Made by a program: the position numbers and the translations under genes | Notes under the pieces: generated by a model | Database searches by the model: none | What the model was told of the DNA's origin: nothing | The model's input: only the letters and a program-made list of their open reading frames with translations | Source of the DNA: Micromussa lordhowensis | Lineage: Eukaryota; Cnidaria; Anthozoa; Scleractinia; Lobophylliidae | Direction: 5' to 3' | Length of the DNA: 64,000 nt | Assembly (NCBI GenBank): GCA_964020085.1 | Contig: OZ026604.1 | Location: 20,471,394-20,535,393, forward strand | Part shown: in pieces, positions 24,621-34,627 of the stretch | Layout of the letters: each line of letters begins with the position of its first letter | Position numbering within the stretch: position 1 is the stretch's first letter

Positions 24621-26032
24621 AGTGCCTATAACCCCAAAAACTTTTTTTCGATTCGTGAAATCTTTGCATGGAATTAGGAAAAATGCTGAAAAAATTTTTG
24701 CAATTGGTTAAAACCCGAATTTTTTATGAATTTTTAAAGATCGTAAAAAGCGCACTTTTTCAAAACACGACCGAGCAGCAGAATCGTTTAAAAAAGTCTG
24801 GGTATAGCGCGATTTGTGACGTCATTCCAGGCATTTAATCGCCTTCTTGTTTAGGACAGTCTTTGCTTCGATTGCAAGAAAGAAAATGCCGGATAAATGC
24901 ATTGTTTTCGGATGCAACAACAGGCCAAACAAGGGAAAGGGCATATCCCTTCATCCAATTCCTTTTGACGGAACTGATGACACGGAGAAGCGCAAAAGAA
25001 GAAAGAAGTGGGTCAACTTAGTGTGCTCGTAAGCGTGCTCGTTGGGAACCCATGAAATATTTGGCGGTGTGTTCGAAACACTTCCTGGATGAAGATTACT
25101 CGATTATGTTTTCTGATTTAGCTCAGATTTATTTTCAGACAAGGCTGCGGAAGGATGGTATTGCGATTTGTGTCTTCTTAACGATCCGCGTATCTTGTAT
25201 TTCGATGGAAGGTAAATCAACTGCAAGCAAGCGAAGGTGACAACAAAATATGCATTCATGTGTTATGAGTAGTTTTCGATCGTGCTACATTTGCATTTCG
25301 TCGTAAACATGTTTCTTTCACTTACTTTGCATTTGTAACGGTCACCTGGTTGTCAGTAGTGCATTCCTCTAAAACAATTTACCACGTTTCCCTTTATTCA
25401 GAGAAAGAAAGACGCTTTGGAAAGTCCGGAAATTTGTGTACACAACGCTCGAAGCTCGCAAGTCGAACCTGTGGCGAAACGTCGTAGAAAAAGCAGGGAG
25501 CAGGCCACTTTTTCAATCTTTGTACTGATTGCTACAGAAGCAAGACCGCAAGCAGCAGTTCATGAATCGGAGCCACTTGATCCGTAGGCATCTTCTGGTT
25601 CATCATCTTAGTTGTCTTCTTGTTCGCTCGCGTTTGATCACACCTCGACTCCTAAGTCGTACTCTACCTCCGTTTCTGCGGCCTCGGAATTCCAAGCTTG
25701 AGTCAAGCTAGTATCGCTGGACGACATTCTCAATTGATGTGATTATTACGTATTTTTTGAGTTGAATAAACGTTCCTTCAACAAAATACTGAACGCTGAA
25801 AACACCAAACCCGTAATATAAGGACAAAAACCGAAGCGATGCGAGCAAAGGCCTGGAATGACGTCACTAGTCCCATTCTCCGCTTTGCTCGGTCGTGCTA
25901 CAAAGAACGCTCACTTTAAAAATTCATAAAAAATTCGGGTTTTAATCAATTGCAAAAATTTTTGCGGCATTTTTCCTAATTCCATGCAAAGATTTCACGA
26001 AACGAAAAAAATTTTTTGGGGTTATAGGCACT
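24621..26032 (+). mobile_element. Kolobok-like DNA transposon, non-autonomous, TTAA target duplication
   Basis: The inverted ends begin AGTGCCTATAACCCC and end GGGGTTATAGGCACT, and inverted similarity extends about 160 bp inward. TTAA flanks both sides (24617-24620 and 26033-26036), and the empty target is in the neighbouring tandem copy at about 24276-24279. It carries a broken THAP domain (24886-25115). TTAA duplications with a THAP domain are the combination known from the Kolobok superfamily; piggyBac also uses TTAA but lacks THAP. No DDE transposase core was recognised in the 1.4 kb. Confidence 0.75.
24886..25115 (+). pseudogene. THAP zinc-finger domain, frameshifted
   Basis: The ATG at 24886 gives MPDKCIVFGCNNRPNKGKG, SLHPIPFDG and KRRKKWVNLVCS and then a TAA at 25030. 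Skipping one T, the adjacent frame continues KRARWEPMKYLAVCSKHF and LDEDYSIMF. The C-x4-C and later C-x2-H zinc ligands (CIVFGC, CSKH) and the central Pro/Trp positions of a THAP domain are all present across the two frames. The break is a one-base insertion. It belongs to the surrounding Kolobok-like element rather than to a host gene. Confidence 0.8.
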
Positions 26033-26829
26033 TTAAGCTTTGTTTGGCTAGTTCGTCTCATTTGAAGCGATTTCAAAGGCTTGCATAGGCATGGCATAGC
26101 TTCTATTAAAGAGTACATAAGGTAGAAAGCACTCTCAGTACTACATGGTTTTATTTATGTACACTATCTGACCGATTTCCTAAAAACGTGCCTGCTGTTT
26201 TTAGTGCCTGCAGTCTTTAACACGGTTTTCATAAATCCAGACATATATATAAGGGCTGCTTTTGTTTCTTGGAATAAACTATGCTAGGGCTGTTTATGTC
26301 TGATCAATAAACGAGATGCCCCTCCTACGACTGGTGTTTTCTTACTTGTACTAAGTTAGAAATTATTTTGTTTTCGTTTCACTGCAAAGTGATTAGATAA
26401 AAATCACATTCGGTTTTCCTTTGTTTGTGGGTGTTTTTCTAATTTTAAAATTATCATTCATTTAGAAGTTTTCTCAACTATAAAGTCATTTTTTAGGTTA
26501 GAAAAAATGACTCGAAATATCATAACATAATCCCTCTACTGAAAGAAGCCAGTTAAAGAAACCCCTTGTTAGAAACGTAATAACTTATGCTGGGAGAGCT
26601 ACACTTATAATTAACACCTAATGATGACTAACTTGAAAAATGGTTTATTTGCAGGACAATAATACTCGGTTCCATTTTCCTTCTTCAAATTTATGGACTA
26701 ATAAAATAGCTATTATAATCATAATCATAAATAGCTCAGTATTATAATCCTTTTTTTAATTTACTACCTTAAATGTAACTATCGAGTTACTTATACGTAA
26801 TCGACATTTATTGAAAATGCAATACCTAT

Positions 26830-26832
26830 TGC

Positions 26833-26863
<31 letters not shown>

Positions 26864-26888
26864 CCAAAATAAAAAATCAAAACCGTTT

Positions 26889-26927
<39 letters not shown>

Positions 26928-27002
26928 CATATGCAAAGACTCTCGCCAAGATTTAGATCACAGCAATTTTTCGCATGGAAGATATGCGAAGAAACGTTTC
27001 CC

Positions 27003-27036
<34 letters not shown>

Positions 27037-27231
27037 CTGGTGCCCATGTACATGGGCACCAACATGGCGGCCGGAAACCAGCAGAAACATCTGTCACTGA
27101 GTTTTGCTACGAAAGAGTGAATTTATCTCTCGAATAACTCAAAAACGTAACAATAGTACTTTATTCTAATACAAGAACTGTTCAGTTTGCAGAATTCCCC
27201 GAAATAAGTCACCTTTTAAACCAACATAACA

Positions 27232-27267
<36 letters not shown>

Positions 27268-27436
27268 GAAGCTTAGAAATTCAAGGGCAGTCTATCACTA
27301 AACCAAGAACCCATTCGGAGTGAAAATATGTATGAATATTAGTTTTTAGCTGCTTTCATACAGCATGAAAGTAAAATTTCAGGAGGATCAATATTTCTGA
27401 AGTTTAAAATTTAGTGACGTCATGTGAAAACCAGCA
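26830..27436. mobile_element. MITE with internal palindrome, copy 2
   Basis: The ends tgctggttttcagtgtcacg and tgacgtcatgtgaaaaccagca are inverted, flanked by AT at 26828-26829 and 27437-27438. The uninterrupted site (aatacctataccg) is present in the paralogous units at about 32505 and 37695, so this insertion happened after the units duplicated. The internal palindrome at about 27032-27068 has arms ggtgcccat and atgggcacc. Confidence 0.85.
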
Positions 27437-27576
27437 ATACCGTTTACAAATTCTGTTAAAGATTACCATGGACTAATCCAAAAAAATTTAAATAGGACAT
27501 TCTTGTAAACTTCAGCTTCCTTTGACATGATTTACAATCCGCGATCAATTAAGTCTGGAAGAAAAGATTCGTACGA

Positions 27577-28203
27577 CTATTCGCCACAGGAAAAAGACTC
27601 GCCATATTCGGCAGCGAAACTGGGATATTTGACATCAGGAGCGAAAGGGGGTGCCCTGCTTAATCTCTCATTTGAAAACGATTTTATTTTTCGAGATTGT
27701 TGTGTGCTGAAAACATCATTTTTAGCGCTTAGTATTCCTTTTAAACTAAAATTTTCCTGTTCAGCGGCATAAATTTCCCTACGTAAACGAATATTTTCAT
27801 TCTCAAGGTAAACCAGTTTTCTTTGCATTTGCAATTCTCGAAACTTTCTCGCGTCACGGGACTTCTTCGCCGACAGGTTGTTCCTCCTTCTTCGTTCTCG
27901 GTATTCTGAGCCTTTCTTGGCTAAGTTGATAGCTTGTCCTTCTGGAAATTGTTCAGGTTTTGGCTCAGGTAGATTTGTAAACGGCTCGCTGTCGCTGCTA
28001 AACCTTTCTCTGGTCGAATGAGTGTTGGCTGATAACCCAATGGTAGTTCTTCTTCCTTCTCCAGATAAACACTTTGCTTTCCCTGGAAAAAAATCTGGCT
28101 GTTCCAGTCTGGTGGCCATAGGATATACACGAGGAAAGGAAGAGATCTTTAAGTCATATAGGTATCTGCGTGAAATGAACGACATCGTAGGGTAGGGGTA
28201 CAT
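27577..28203 (-). CDS. PAR-type bZIP-like protein, short form, copy 4
   Basis: 208-codon intronless frame from the ATG at 28203 (MYPYPTMSFISRRYL). The basic region RERRRRNNLSAKKSRDARKF and zipper LVYLENENIRLRREIYA are intact. The third zipper turn reads AEQENFSLKGIL, differing from the other copies. It shares with copies 1, 2, 5 and 6 the ATA in place of the old start (tagttttctatgttgt on the plus strand) and the 243-bp deletion. The tail EYGESFSCGE is retained. Very similar to copy 5, 5.07 kb away in the same orientation, so the two come from a recent tandem duplication. Confidence 0.68.
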   Translation of the reverse strand: MYPYPTMSFISRRYLYDLKISSFPRVYPMATRLEQPDFFPGKAKCLSGEGRRTTIGLSANTHSTRERFSSDSEPFTNLPEPKPEQFPEGQAINLAKKGSEYRERRRRNNLSAKKSRDARKFRELQMQRKLVYLENENIRLRREIYAAEQENFSLKGILSAKNDVFSTQQSRKIKSFSNERLSRAPPFAPDVKYPSFAAEYGESFSCGE

Positions 28204-28768
28204 TTGGGCGCCTCTTGTAGAAGTACAATGTACGGTTGAACAGGACGGCTGAAGAATGGGCGCTCGGTAGTTTTCTATGTTGTAAGTGTTATGTTAAGCT
28301 ATCCTCGATTCCAATCTCTGTTATTTATACCTTTTCTGTTTCTATTTAGCAGTCTTTCCGTAACATAATTTAACCACGACAAACATAAACAGGTGAATTA
28401 CGGCTGGATGTTTGCTCTTCGTTGAGAAAGTTTTGAATTGCGCTTTCTCGTGTGTCTTGCTTTGACTAGGAATATTCATCTAAAATACCTGTTTCCCGCT
28501 CAATAGAAATTTCGCTCGATAAATTCCGGTGCAAATTTTCGCATACTTAATTTAGGTTTAATGCTGCGTACTATTTACCGGAGTTCGCATAAATCCGGCC
28601 AAAACAACTGCTTCTCCGGAACTACGGCACGTTTCGAGCGATGGAGGTCTCTTTGAAAAGCATTTCAAAAGCGCTGGGCAGGAAAATTATCTTCTACTAT
28701 ACTTGCTTATCCGAAATTTACTTCGAAAATAAGTCATTTCACTGCAAAACTAATTCACATCAGGAGCC

Positions 28769-29209
28769 ATGGCTGGTGAAAAGAATTGCATTTTAACACG
28801 CACAAAAATAGTTCGCGAAGAGTGCTGGACGGATTCAAGAGGAAAAAACCTGTATAGACAATGGTTCTTTTTTTTTCTCTCCTTATCTAACATTAGGTCA
28901 AATCTGCTTAATAATAAAAGCATAAAGGATATAAATGCTTTGTCAAACCGCTCCAAGAAACATAACATCTTGGCTTTTGTTTTGAATTTAAGCTGTCAGG
29001 AAACCAAACGATCGATAAACATAAAATCGGTCTTGGTCGCTGAATATAGCTCAAATTTCTGTTGGTCTGAAAACATTGTAAATAAATCCCAGGGTGATGC
29101 TATGATTATAGAGAACACATTACCCGTACATGGGCATCTTTCAATGATATATTTTTTCAATCTAATTTTAACGCCTAACCAAATTTCACGTTTGGGTTTT
29201 GTCAATTAA
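28769..29209 (+). CDS. 146-codon open frame head-to-head with bZIP copy 4
   Basis: ATG in a good context (gccATGG) 566 bp from, and divergent to, the bZIP start. It reads MAGEKNCILTRTKIVREECW, SLSNIRSNLLNNKSIKDINA and SCQETKRSINIKSVLV. A near-identical 146-codon frame is at 33833-34273. In other array copies the same ATG is followed by early stops, while the second half remains open. No family recognised, and no signal peptide or clear domain. It may be a chance frame in recently duplicated DNA. Confidence 0.25.
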   Translation: MAGEKNCILTRTKIVREECWTDSRGKNLYRQWFFFFLSLSNIRSNLLNNKSIKDINALSNRSKKHNILAFVLNLSCQETKRSINIKSVLVAEYSSNFCWSENIVNKSQGDAMIIENTLPVHGHLSMIYFFNLILTPNQISRLGFVN

Positions 29210-29607
29210 TTATGCAGAGAACTTACAGCTGGATTTTCGAACTACAATTCGTAAAGAAAGAGAAAGAAAAAATCTAGATCTTTTCAAAGCTAAAATTGGC
29301 AACTAGCTGCAGATGTCTCCCACTTCCTTAATGTGTTTAAGCACAGCTTTGCAATTATCAGCGCCATTTTTTTATTAAATTTGCTTAAAAAAGGCGAGAG
29401 ACACTTATCAGGAACTCACTACGTCTGTTTTGTTGCTTATACTTTTGCAGATGTGCTAGTGGAAAGCAGCCTTGTATTGTCATTATCATAAGGAAACGGA
29501 TAACTTCTCTCGTAAGAATGCAGTCTGTAATCTGCCTTAACTTTGCTCGCTGCTAACCTTACTCATTCGTATATATTTGTGGGTGTTTTTCTAATTTTAG
29601 AATTATC

Positions 29608-31678
29608 TCCTTTAACGGAAAAAATTAAAACCTCGTGCGAAGGTTCAATTACCATGGATGAATGTTTAGAAGCGCTAAAAGATTTCAAATCTAGAAAAAC
29701 ACCGGCCACACACGGTTTCCCTGCAGAATTTTACCGATTCTTTTGGACCAATGTCGGTAATGAATTGATAGGCAGCTTTAATTATGCCTTTAAATCTGGA
29801 AGTCTATCTATTTCTCAGAGAAGAGGAATAATTTCCCTTATCCCAAAAAAATTTAAGGACAAAACTATTCAGGAGAACCTAAGACCGATATCACTTTTGA
29901 ATGTAGACTACAAAATTCTCACTAAAACCATAGCAAAAAGACTCGAGAAAGTGCTTCCTAATTTATAAACATAGATCAAACCCGTTATGTCAAAGGCCGT
30001 TATATTGGCGAAAATATTCGTTTAATACAAGATGTGATACATTCCACAAACTCGTGCCTAACTAACCAAAAAGGCATAGCTATTTTCCTCGTTTTCAAAA
30101 AAGCGTTCGACTCAGTTGAGTGGTCTTACCTCAACGCCGCTTTTGAACTTTTTAATTTTGTCCCAGACATTTTGAACTGGATTAAAATAATCTATAATGA
30201 TGTTTCTGTTGCGTTGTCAACAATGGGCCATGGTTCTACCTTCTTTCATCATGATTTGCAACGGGGCGTTCGTCAAGGCTGTTCTCTATCAGGAATGTTG
30301 TTCGTCTTGGGTATCGAACTTTTTGCAAGAGCCTTAAAAAACAAATCCTTTGCCAATGGCATTCGTGTTGACGACCATGAAATAAAGATAGCCCAATATG
30401 CTGATGACACCACTGTTTTTGTTCGTGATAAGGAATCGGTTCTAGAGCTCCTTGAGTTCCTCAGAGAATTTAGCTCTTTATCCGGTTTAGAAATAAATAC
30501 TTCTAAAACTGAAGCAATGTGGTTAGGGCAATGGAAAAATAACCAAGACACTCCCTTTGTTTTAAGATGGCCAAAAGAATCAATACTTTCTCTAGGTGTT
30601 TTCTTCTCACACAATCAAACTGATGCAGACGAGCTTAACTTCGGGGCCAAAATACGTGACTTAGAGAACTCTTTGCACACCTGGAAAAGAAGAAAATTAA
30701 CATTGTGTGGGAAAATCAACATAGTCAAAACGCTAGGTCTGTCTAAACTAATTTTCAATGCTTCTGTTTTATACATCCCCCACCACTATATAGAGAAAAT
30801 CAACAAGATAACTTTTAATTTTATTTGGGACGGTAAAACTGCCAAAATCAAAAGAAAAACTCTAATTGGTGAAAAAAATGGCGGCCTAAAAATGGGCGAT
30901 TTTTCTATGAAGTAAAAAGCGTTGAAAATCGCTTGGATCAACAGAGTCCAAAACGAATCTTCTGCTTCATGGAAAATTATTCCAAATTATCTTTTGCAAC
31001 ATCATGGGAACCTTGCCTTTTTGTCAAATTGTAACTACGACACCAAAACACTGAAGCTGGGAAATCTCCCAGATTTCTATGGCTCACTTTTAGAACATTA
31101 GCAATATGTTAAAAATACATCAATTGACGAAACAGACATCAAACATGAAATTTTATGGAACAACTGCAATATCTTAATTGACAAGATGTCGGTATTTTCG
31201 TAGTATAAAACTTGGTTCACTCATAATATTATTCATTTAGATGACTTACTGAACGAACACAGTAATTTCTACAAGTTTCATGAGTTCAAGGCAAATTAAA
31301 CTTTGATGTGCCTTTCACTGTCTTCTATGGAGTTATTGACGCCATCCCTAATGCGTGGAAAGATAAAATTAAACAGCAAAACCAAAGTGGCAAGGTCAAT
31401 CAATATGATAATACAACACTTAACACAAGCTCAATTTATTCCTCTATCTTAGAGAGGTCCTTCGTCCCGCCAATTTCGCAAAATCGGATCTTGTATCATG
31501 GTTTTACTGAAAATAATGTTCACAAAGTTTATCAACTACCCTTCACGATCACAAAAGAAGTTTAAGTCATAATGTTTCAATATAGAGTATCGTAATGAGA
31601 CCTGCCTTGTAAGTAATTTATGTATTAATTGTGCTTTGTAAATTAAAATTATTACTCACTAAAAAAAAGAAAAAAAAA
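29608..31678 (+). mobile_element. Tx1/L1-like LINE, 5'-truncated, copy 2
   Basis: Same element and same junctions as copy 1: gaattatc at 29600-29607 and 31679-31686. RT pieces include KKFKDKTIQENLRPISLLNV, QRGVRQGCSLSGMLFVLGIE and AQYADDTTVFV. It shares the Val in motif A with copies 1 and 3 and a one-base deletion after KVLPN with copy 3 but not copy 1. A further stop and frame changes follow GGLKMGDFSMK. Confidence 0.88.
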
Positions 31679-32645
31679 GAATTATCATTTTGAGGTTTTC
31701 TCACATTTGAAATGTATTTTTTTCCGTTGTTATTGTAAGATAGTTGTGTGCCGGTATATAGATTCGTTGATATGCAGGTTGCGTACTTATGATAAGAAGC
31801 GAATATTCTCGGAGTTTGTCCGTCCGTTAGTATAGGAGTTGTCACTTGACGGCATCTCCATTTTTGATCACTTCATTCTGGAATGGTTTTTCAGTAAAAT
31901 TTCCGTGTTTTAATTCTTTCATATTAATATATAAGGGCTGCTTTTGTTTCTTGCAATAAACTATGCTAGGGCTGTTTATGTCTGATCAATAAACGAGATG
32001 CCCCTCCTACGTCTGGTGTTTTCTTACTTGTACTAAGTTAGAAATTATTTTGTTTTTGTTTCACTGCAAAGTGATTAGATAAAAATCACATTCGGTTTTC
32101 CTCTGTTTGTGGGTGTTTTTCTAATTTTAAAATTATCATTCATTTAGAAGTTTTCTCAACTATAAAGTCATTTTTTAGGTTAGAAAAAATGACTCGAAAT
32201 ATCATAACATAATCCCTCTACTGAAAGAAGCCAGTTAAAGAAACCCCTTGTTAGAAACGTAATAACTTATGCTGGGAGAGCTACACTTATAATTAACACC
32301 TAATGATGACTAACTTGAAAAATGGTTTATTTGCAGGACAATAATACTCGGTTCCATTTTCCTTCTTCAAATTTATGGACTAATAAAATAGCTATTATAA
32401 TCATAATCATAAATAGCTATTATAATCCTTTTTTTAATTTACTACCTTAAATGTAACTATCGAGTTTCTTATACGTAATCGACATTTATTGAAAATGCAA
32501 TACCTATACCGTTTACAAATTCTGTAAAAGATTACCATGGACTAATCCAAAAAAATTTAAATAGGACATTCTTGTAAACTTCAGCTTCCTTTGACATGAT
32601 TTACAATCCGCGATCAATTAAGTCTGGAAGAAAAGATTCGTACGA

Positions 32646-33272
32646 TTATTCGCCACAGGAAAAAGACTCGCCATATTCGGCAGCGAAACTGGGATATTTG
32701 ACATCAGGAGCGAAAGGGGGTGCCCTGCTTAATCTCTCATTTGAAAACGATTTTATTTTTCGAGATTGTTGTGTGCTGAAAACATCATTTTTAGCGCTTA
32801 GTATTTTTTTTAAGCGAAAATTTTCCTCTTCAGAGGCATAAATTTCCCGACGTAAACGAATATTTTCATTCTCAAGGTAAACCAGTTTTCTTTGCATTTG
32901 CAATTCTCGAAACTTTCTCGCGTCACGGGACTTCTTCGCCGACAGGTTGTTCCTCCTTCTTCGTTCTCGGTATTCTGAGCCTTTCTTGGCTAAGTTGATA
33001 GCTTGTCCTTCTGGAAAGTGTTCAGGTTTTGGCTCAGGTAGATTTGTAAACGGCTCGCTGTCGCTGCTAAACCTTTCTCTGGTCGAATGAGTGTTGGCTG
33101 ATAACCCAATGGTAGTTCTTCTTCCTTCTCCAGATAAACACTTTGCTTTCCCTGGAAAAAAATCTGGCTGTTCCAGTCTGGTGGCCATAGGATATACACG
33201 AGGAAAGGAAGAGATCTTTAAGTCATATAGGTATCTGCGTGAAATGAACGACATCGTAGAGTAGGGGTACAT
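32646..33272 (-). CDS. PAR-type bZIP-like protein, short form, copy 5
   Basis: 208-codon intronless frame, start ATG at 33272. Almost identical to copy 4. Differences include MYPYSTM at the start, EHFPEGQ, and ASEEENFRLKKILSAKND in the zipper. Basic region and heptad positions are intact. Ancestral start lost (ATA) and the 243-bp deletion shared. Upstream module with the tataaataacaga-type box (minus strand) and 3' module as in copy 4. Confidence 0.68.
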   Translation of the reverse strand: MYPYSTMSFISRRYLYDLKISSFPRVYPMATRLEQPDFFPGKAKCLSGEGRRTTIGLSANTHSTRERFSSDSEPFTNLPEPKPEHFPEGQAINLAKKGSEYRERRRRNNLSAKKSRDARKFRELQMQRKLVYLENENIRLRREIYASEEENFRLKKILSAKNDVFSTQQSRKIKSFSNERLSRAPPFAPDVKYPSFAAEYGESFSCGE

Positions 33273-33832
33273 TTGGGCGCCTCTTGTAGAAGTACAATGT
33301 ACGGTTGAACAGGACGGCTGAAGAATGGGCGCTCGGTAGTTTTCTATGTTGTAAGTGTTATGTTAAGCTATCCTCGATTCCAATCTCTGTTATTTATACC
33401 TTTTCTGTTTCTATTTAGCAGTCTTTCCGTAACATAATTTAACCACGACAAACATAAACAGGTGAATTACGGCTGGATGTTTGCTCTTCGTTGAGAAAGT
33501 TTTGAATTGCGCTTTCTCGTGTGTCTTGCTTTGACTAGGAATATTCATCTAAAATACCTGTTTCCCGCTCGATAGAAATTTCGCTCGAAAAATTCCGGTG
33601 CAAATTTTCGCATACTTAATTTAGGTTTAGTGCTGCGTAATATTTACCGGAGTTCGCATAAATCCGGCCAAAACAACTGCTTCTCCGGAACTACGGCACG
33701 TTTCGAGCGATGGAGGTCTCTTTGAAAAGCATTTCAAAAGCGCTGGGCAGGAAAATTATCTTCTACTTGCTTATCCGAAATTTACTTCGAAAATAAGTCA
33801 TTTCACTGCAAAACTAATTCACATCAGGAGCC

Positions 33833-34273
33833 ATGGCTGGTGAAAAGAATTGCATTTTAACACGCACAAAAATAGTTCGCGAAGAGTGCTGGACGGATTC
33901 AAGAGGAAAAAACCTGTATAGACAATGGTTCTTTTTTTTTCTCTCCTTATCTAACATTAGGTCAAATCTGCTTAATAATAAAAGCATAAAGGATATAAAT
34001 GCTTTGTCAAACCGCTCCAAGAAACATAACATCTTGGCTTTTGTTTTGAATTTAAGCTGTCAGGAAACCAAACGATCGATAAACATAAAATCGGTCTTGG
34101 TCGCTGGATATAGCTCAAATTTCTGTTGGTCTGAAAACCTTAGAAATAAATCCCAGGGTGATGCTATGATTATAGAGAACACATTACCCGTACGTGGGCA
34201 TCTTTCAATGATATATTTTTTCAATCTAATTTTAACGCCTAACCAAATTTCACGTTTGGGTTTTGTCAATTAA
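33833..34273 (+). CDS. 146-codon open frame head-to-head with bZIP copy 5
   Basis: Near-identical to 28769-29209, with small differences (VLVAGYSSNF for VLVAEYSSNF; ENLRNKSQGD for ENIVNKSQGD). It is 560 bp upstream of, and divergent to, bZIP copy 5. Same reservations: no known family, and the changes between copies are mostly amino-acid replacing. Confidence 0.25.
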   Translation: MAGEKNCILTRTKIVREECWTDSRGKNLYRQWFFFFLSLSNIRSNLLNNKSIKDINALSNRSKKHNILAFVLNLSCQETKRSINIKSVLVAGYSSNFCWSENLRNKSQGDAMIIENTLPVRGHLSMIYFFNLILTPNQISRLGFVN

Positions 34274-34627
34274 TTATGCAGAGAACTTACAGCTGGATTT
34301 TCGAACTACAATTCGTAAAGAAAGAGAAAGAAAAACTCTAGATCTTTCCAAAGCTAAAATTGGCAACTAGCTGCAGATGTCTCCCACTTCCTTAATGTGT
34401 TTAAGCACAGCTTTGCAATTATCAGCGCCATTTTTTTATTAAATTTGCTTAAAAAAGGCGAGAGACACTTATCAGGAACTCACTACGTCTGTTTTGTTGC
34501 TTATACTTTTGCAGATGTGATCACTTCTCTCGTAAGAATGCAGTCTGTAATCTTCCTTAACTTTGCTCGCTGCTAACCTTACTCATTCGTATATATTTGT
34601 GGGTGTTTTTCTAATTTTAGAATTATC

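Larger units (their letters stand above)
22193..26243. mobile_element. 4.05-kb element with 28-bp perfect terminal inverted repeats and TATA target duplication
   Basis: The left end starts TGTCTGGATTTATGAAAACC and the right end is its reverse complement; the match is 28 bp and perfect. TATA flanks both sides (22189-22192 and 26244-26247). In the two paralogous units the site is intact as ttaatatataaggg (31921 and 36941), exactly what removal of the element plus one TATA gives. The interior holds two further MITE-type insertions and a 341-bp tandem duplication but no recognisable transposase. It contains a short frame at 23323-23528 (CKQSMATSRVKNM) of unknown nature. Superfamily not assigned. 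Confidence 0.8.

Noticed and set aside
27527..27772. Antisense frame MIYNPRSIKSGRKDSYDYSP repeated at each bZIP 3' end
   Set aside because: It runs antisense through the bZIP tail and is kept only because the bZIP copies are similar. It has no domain, and the sense frame explains the conservation.
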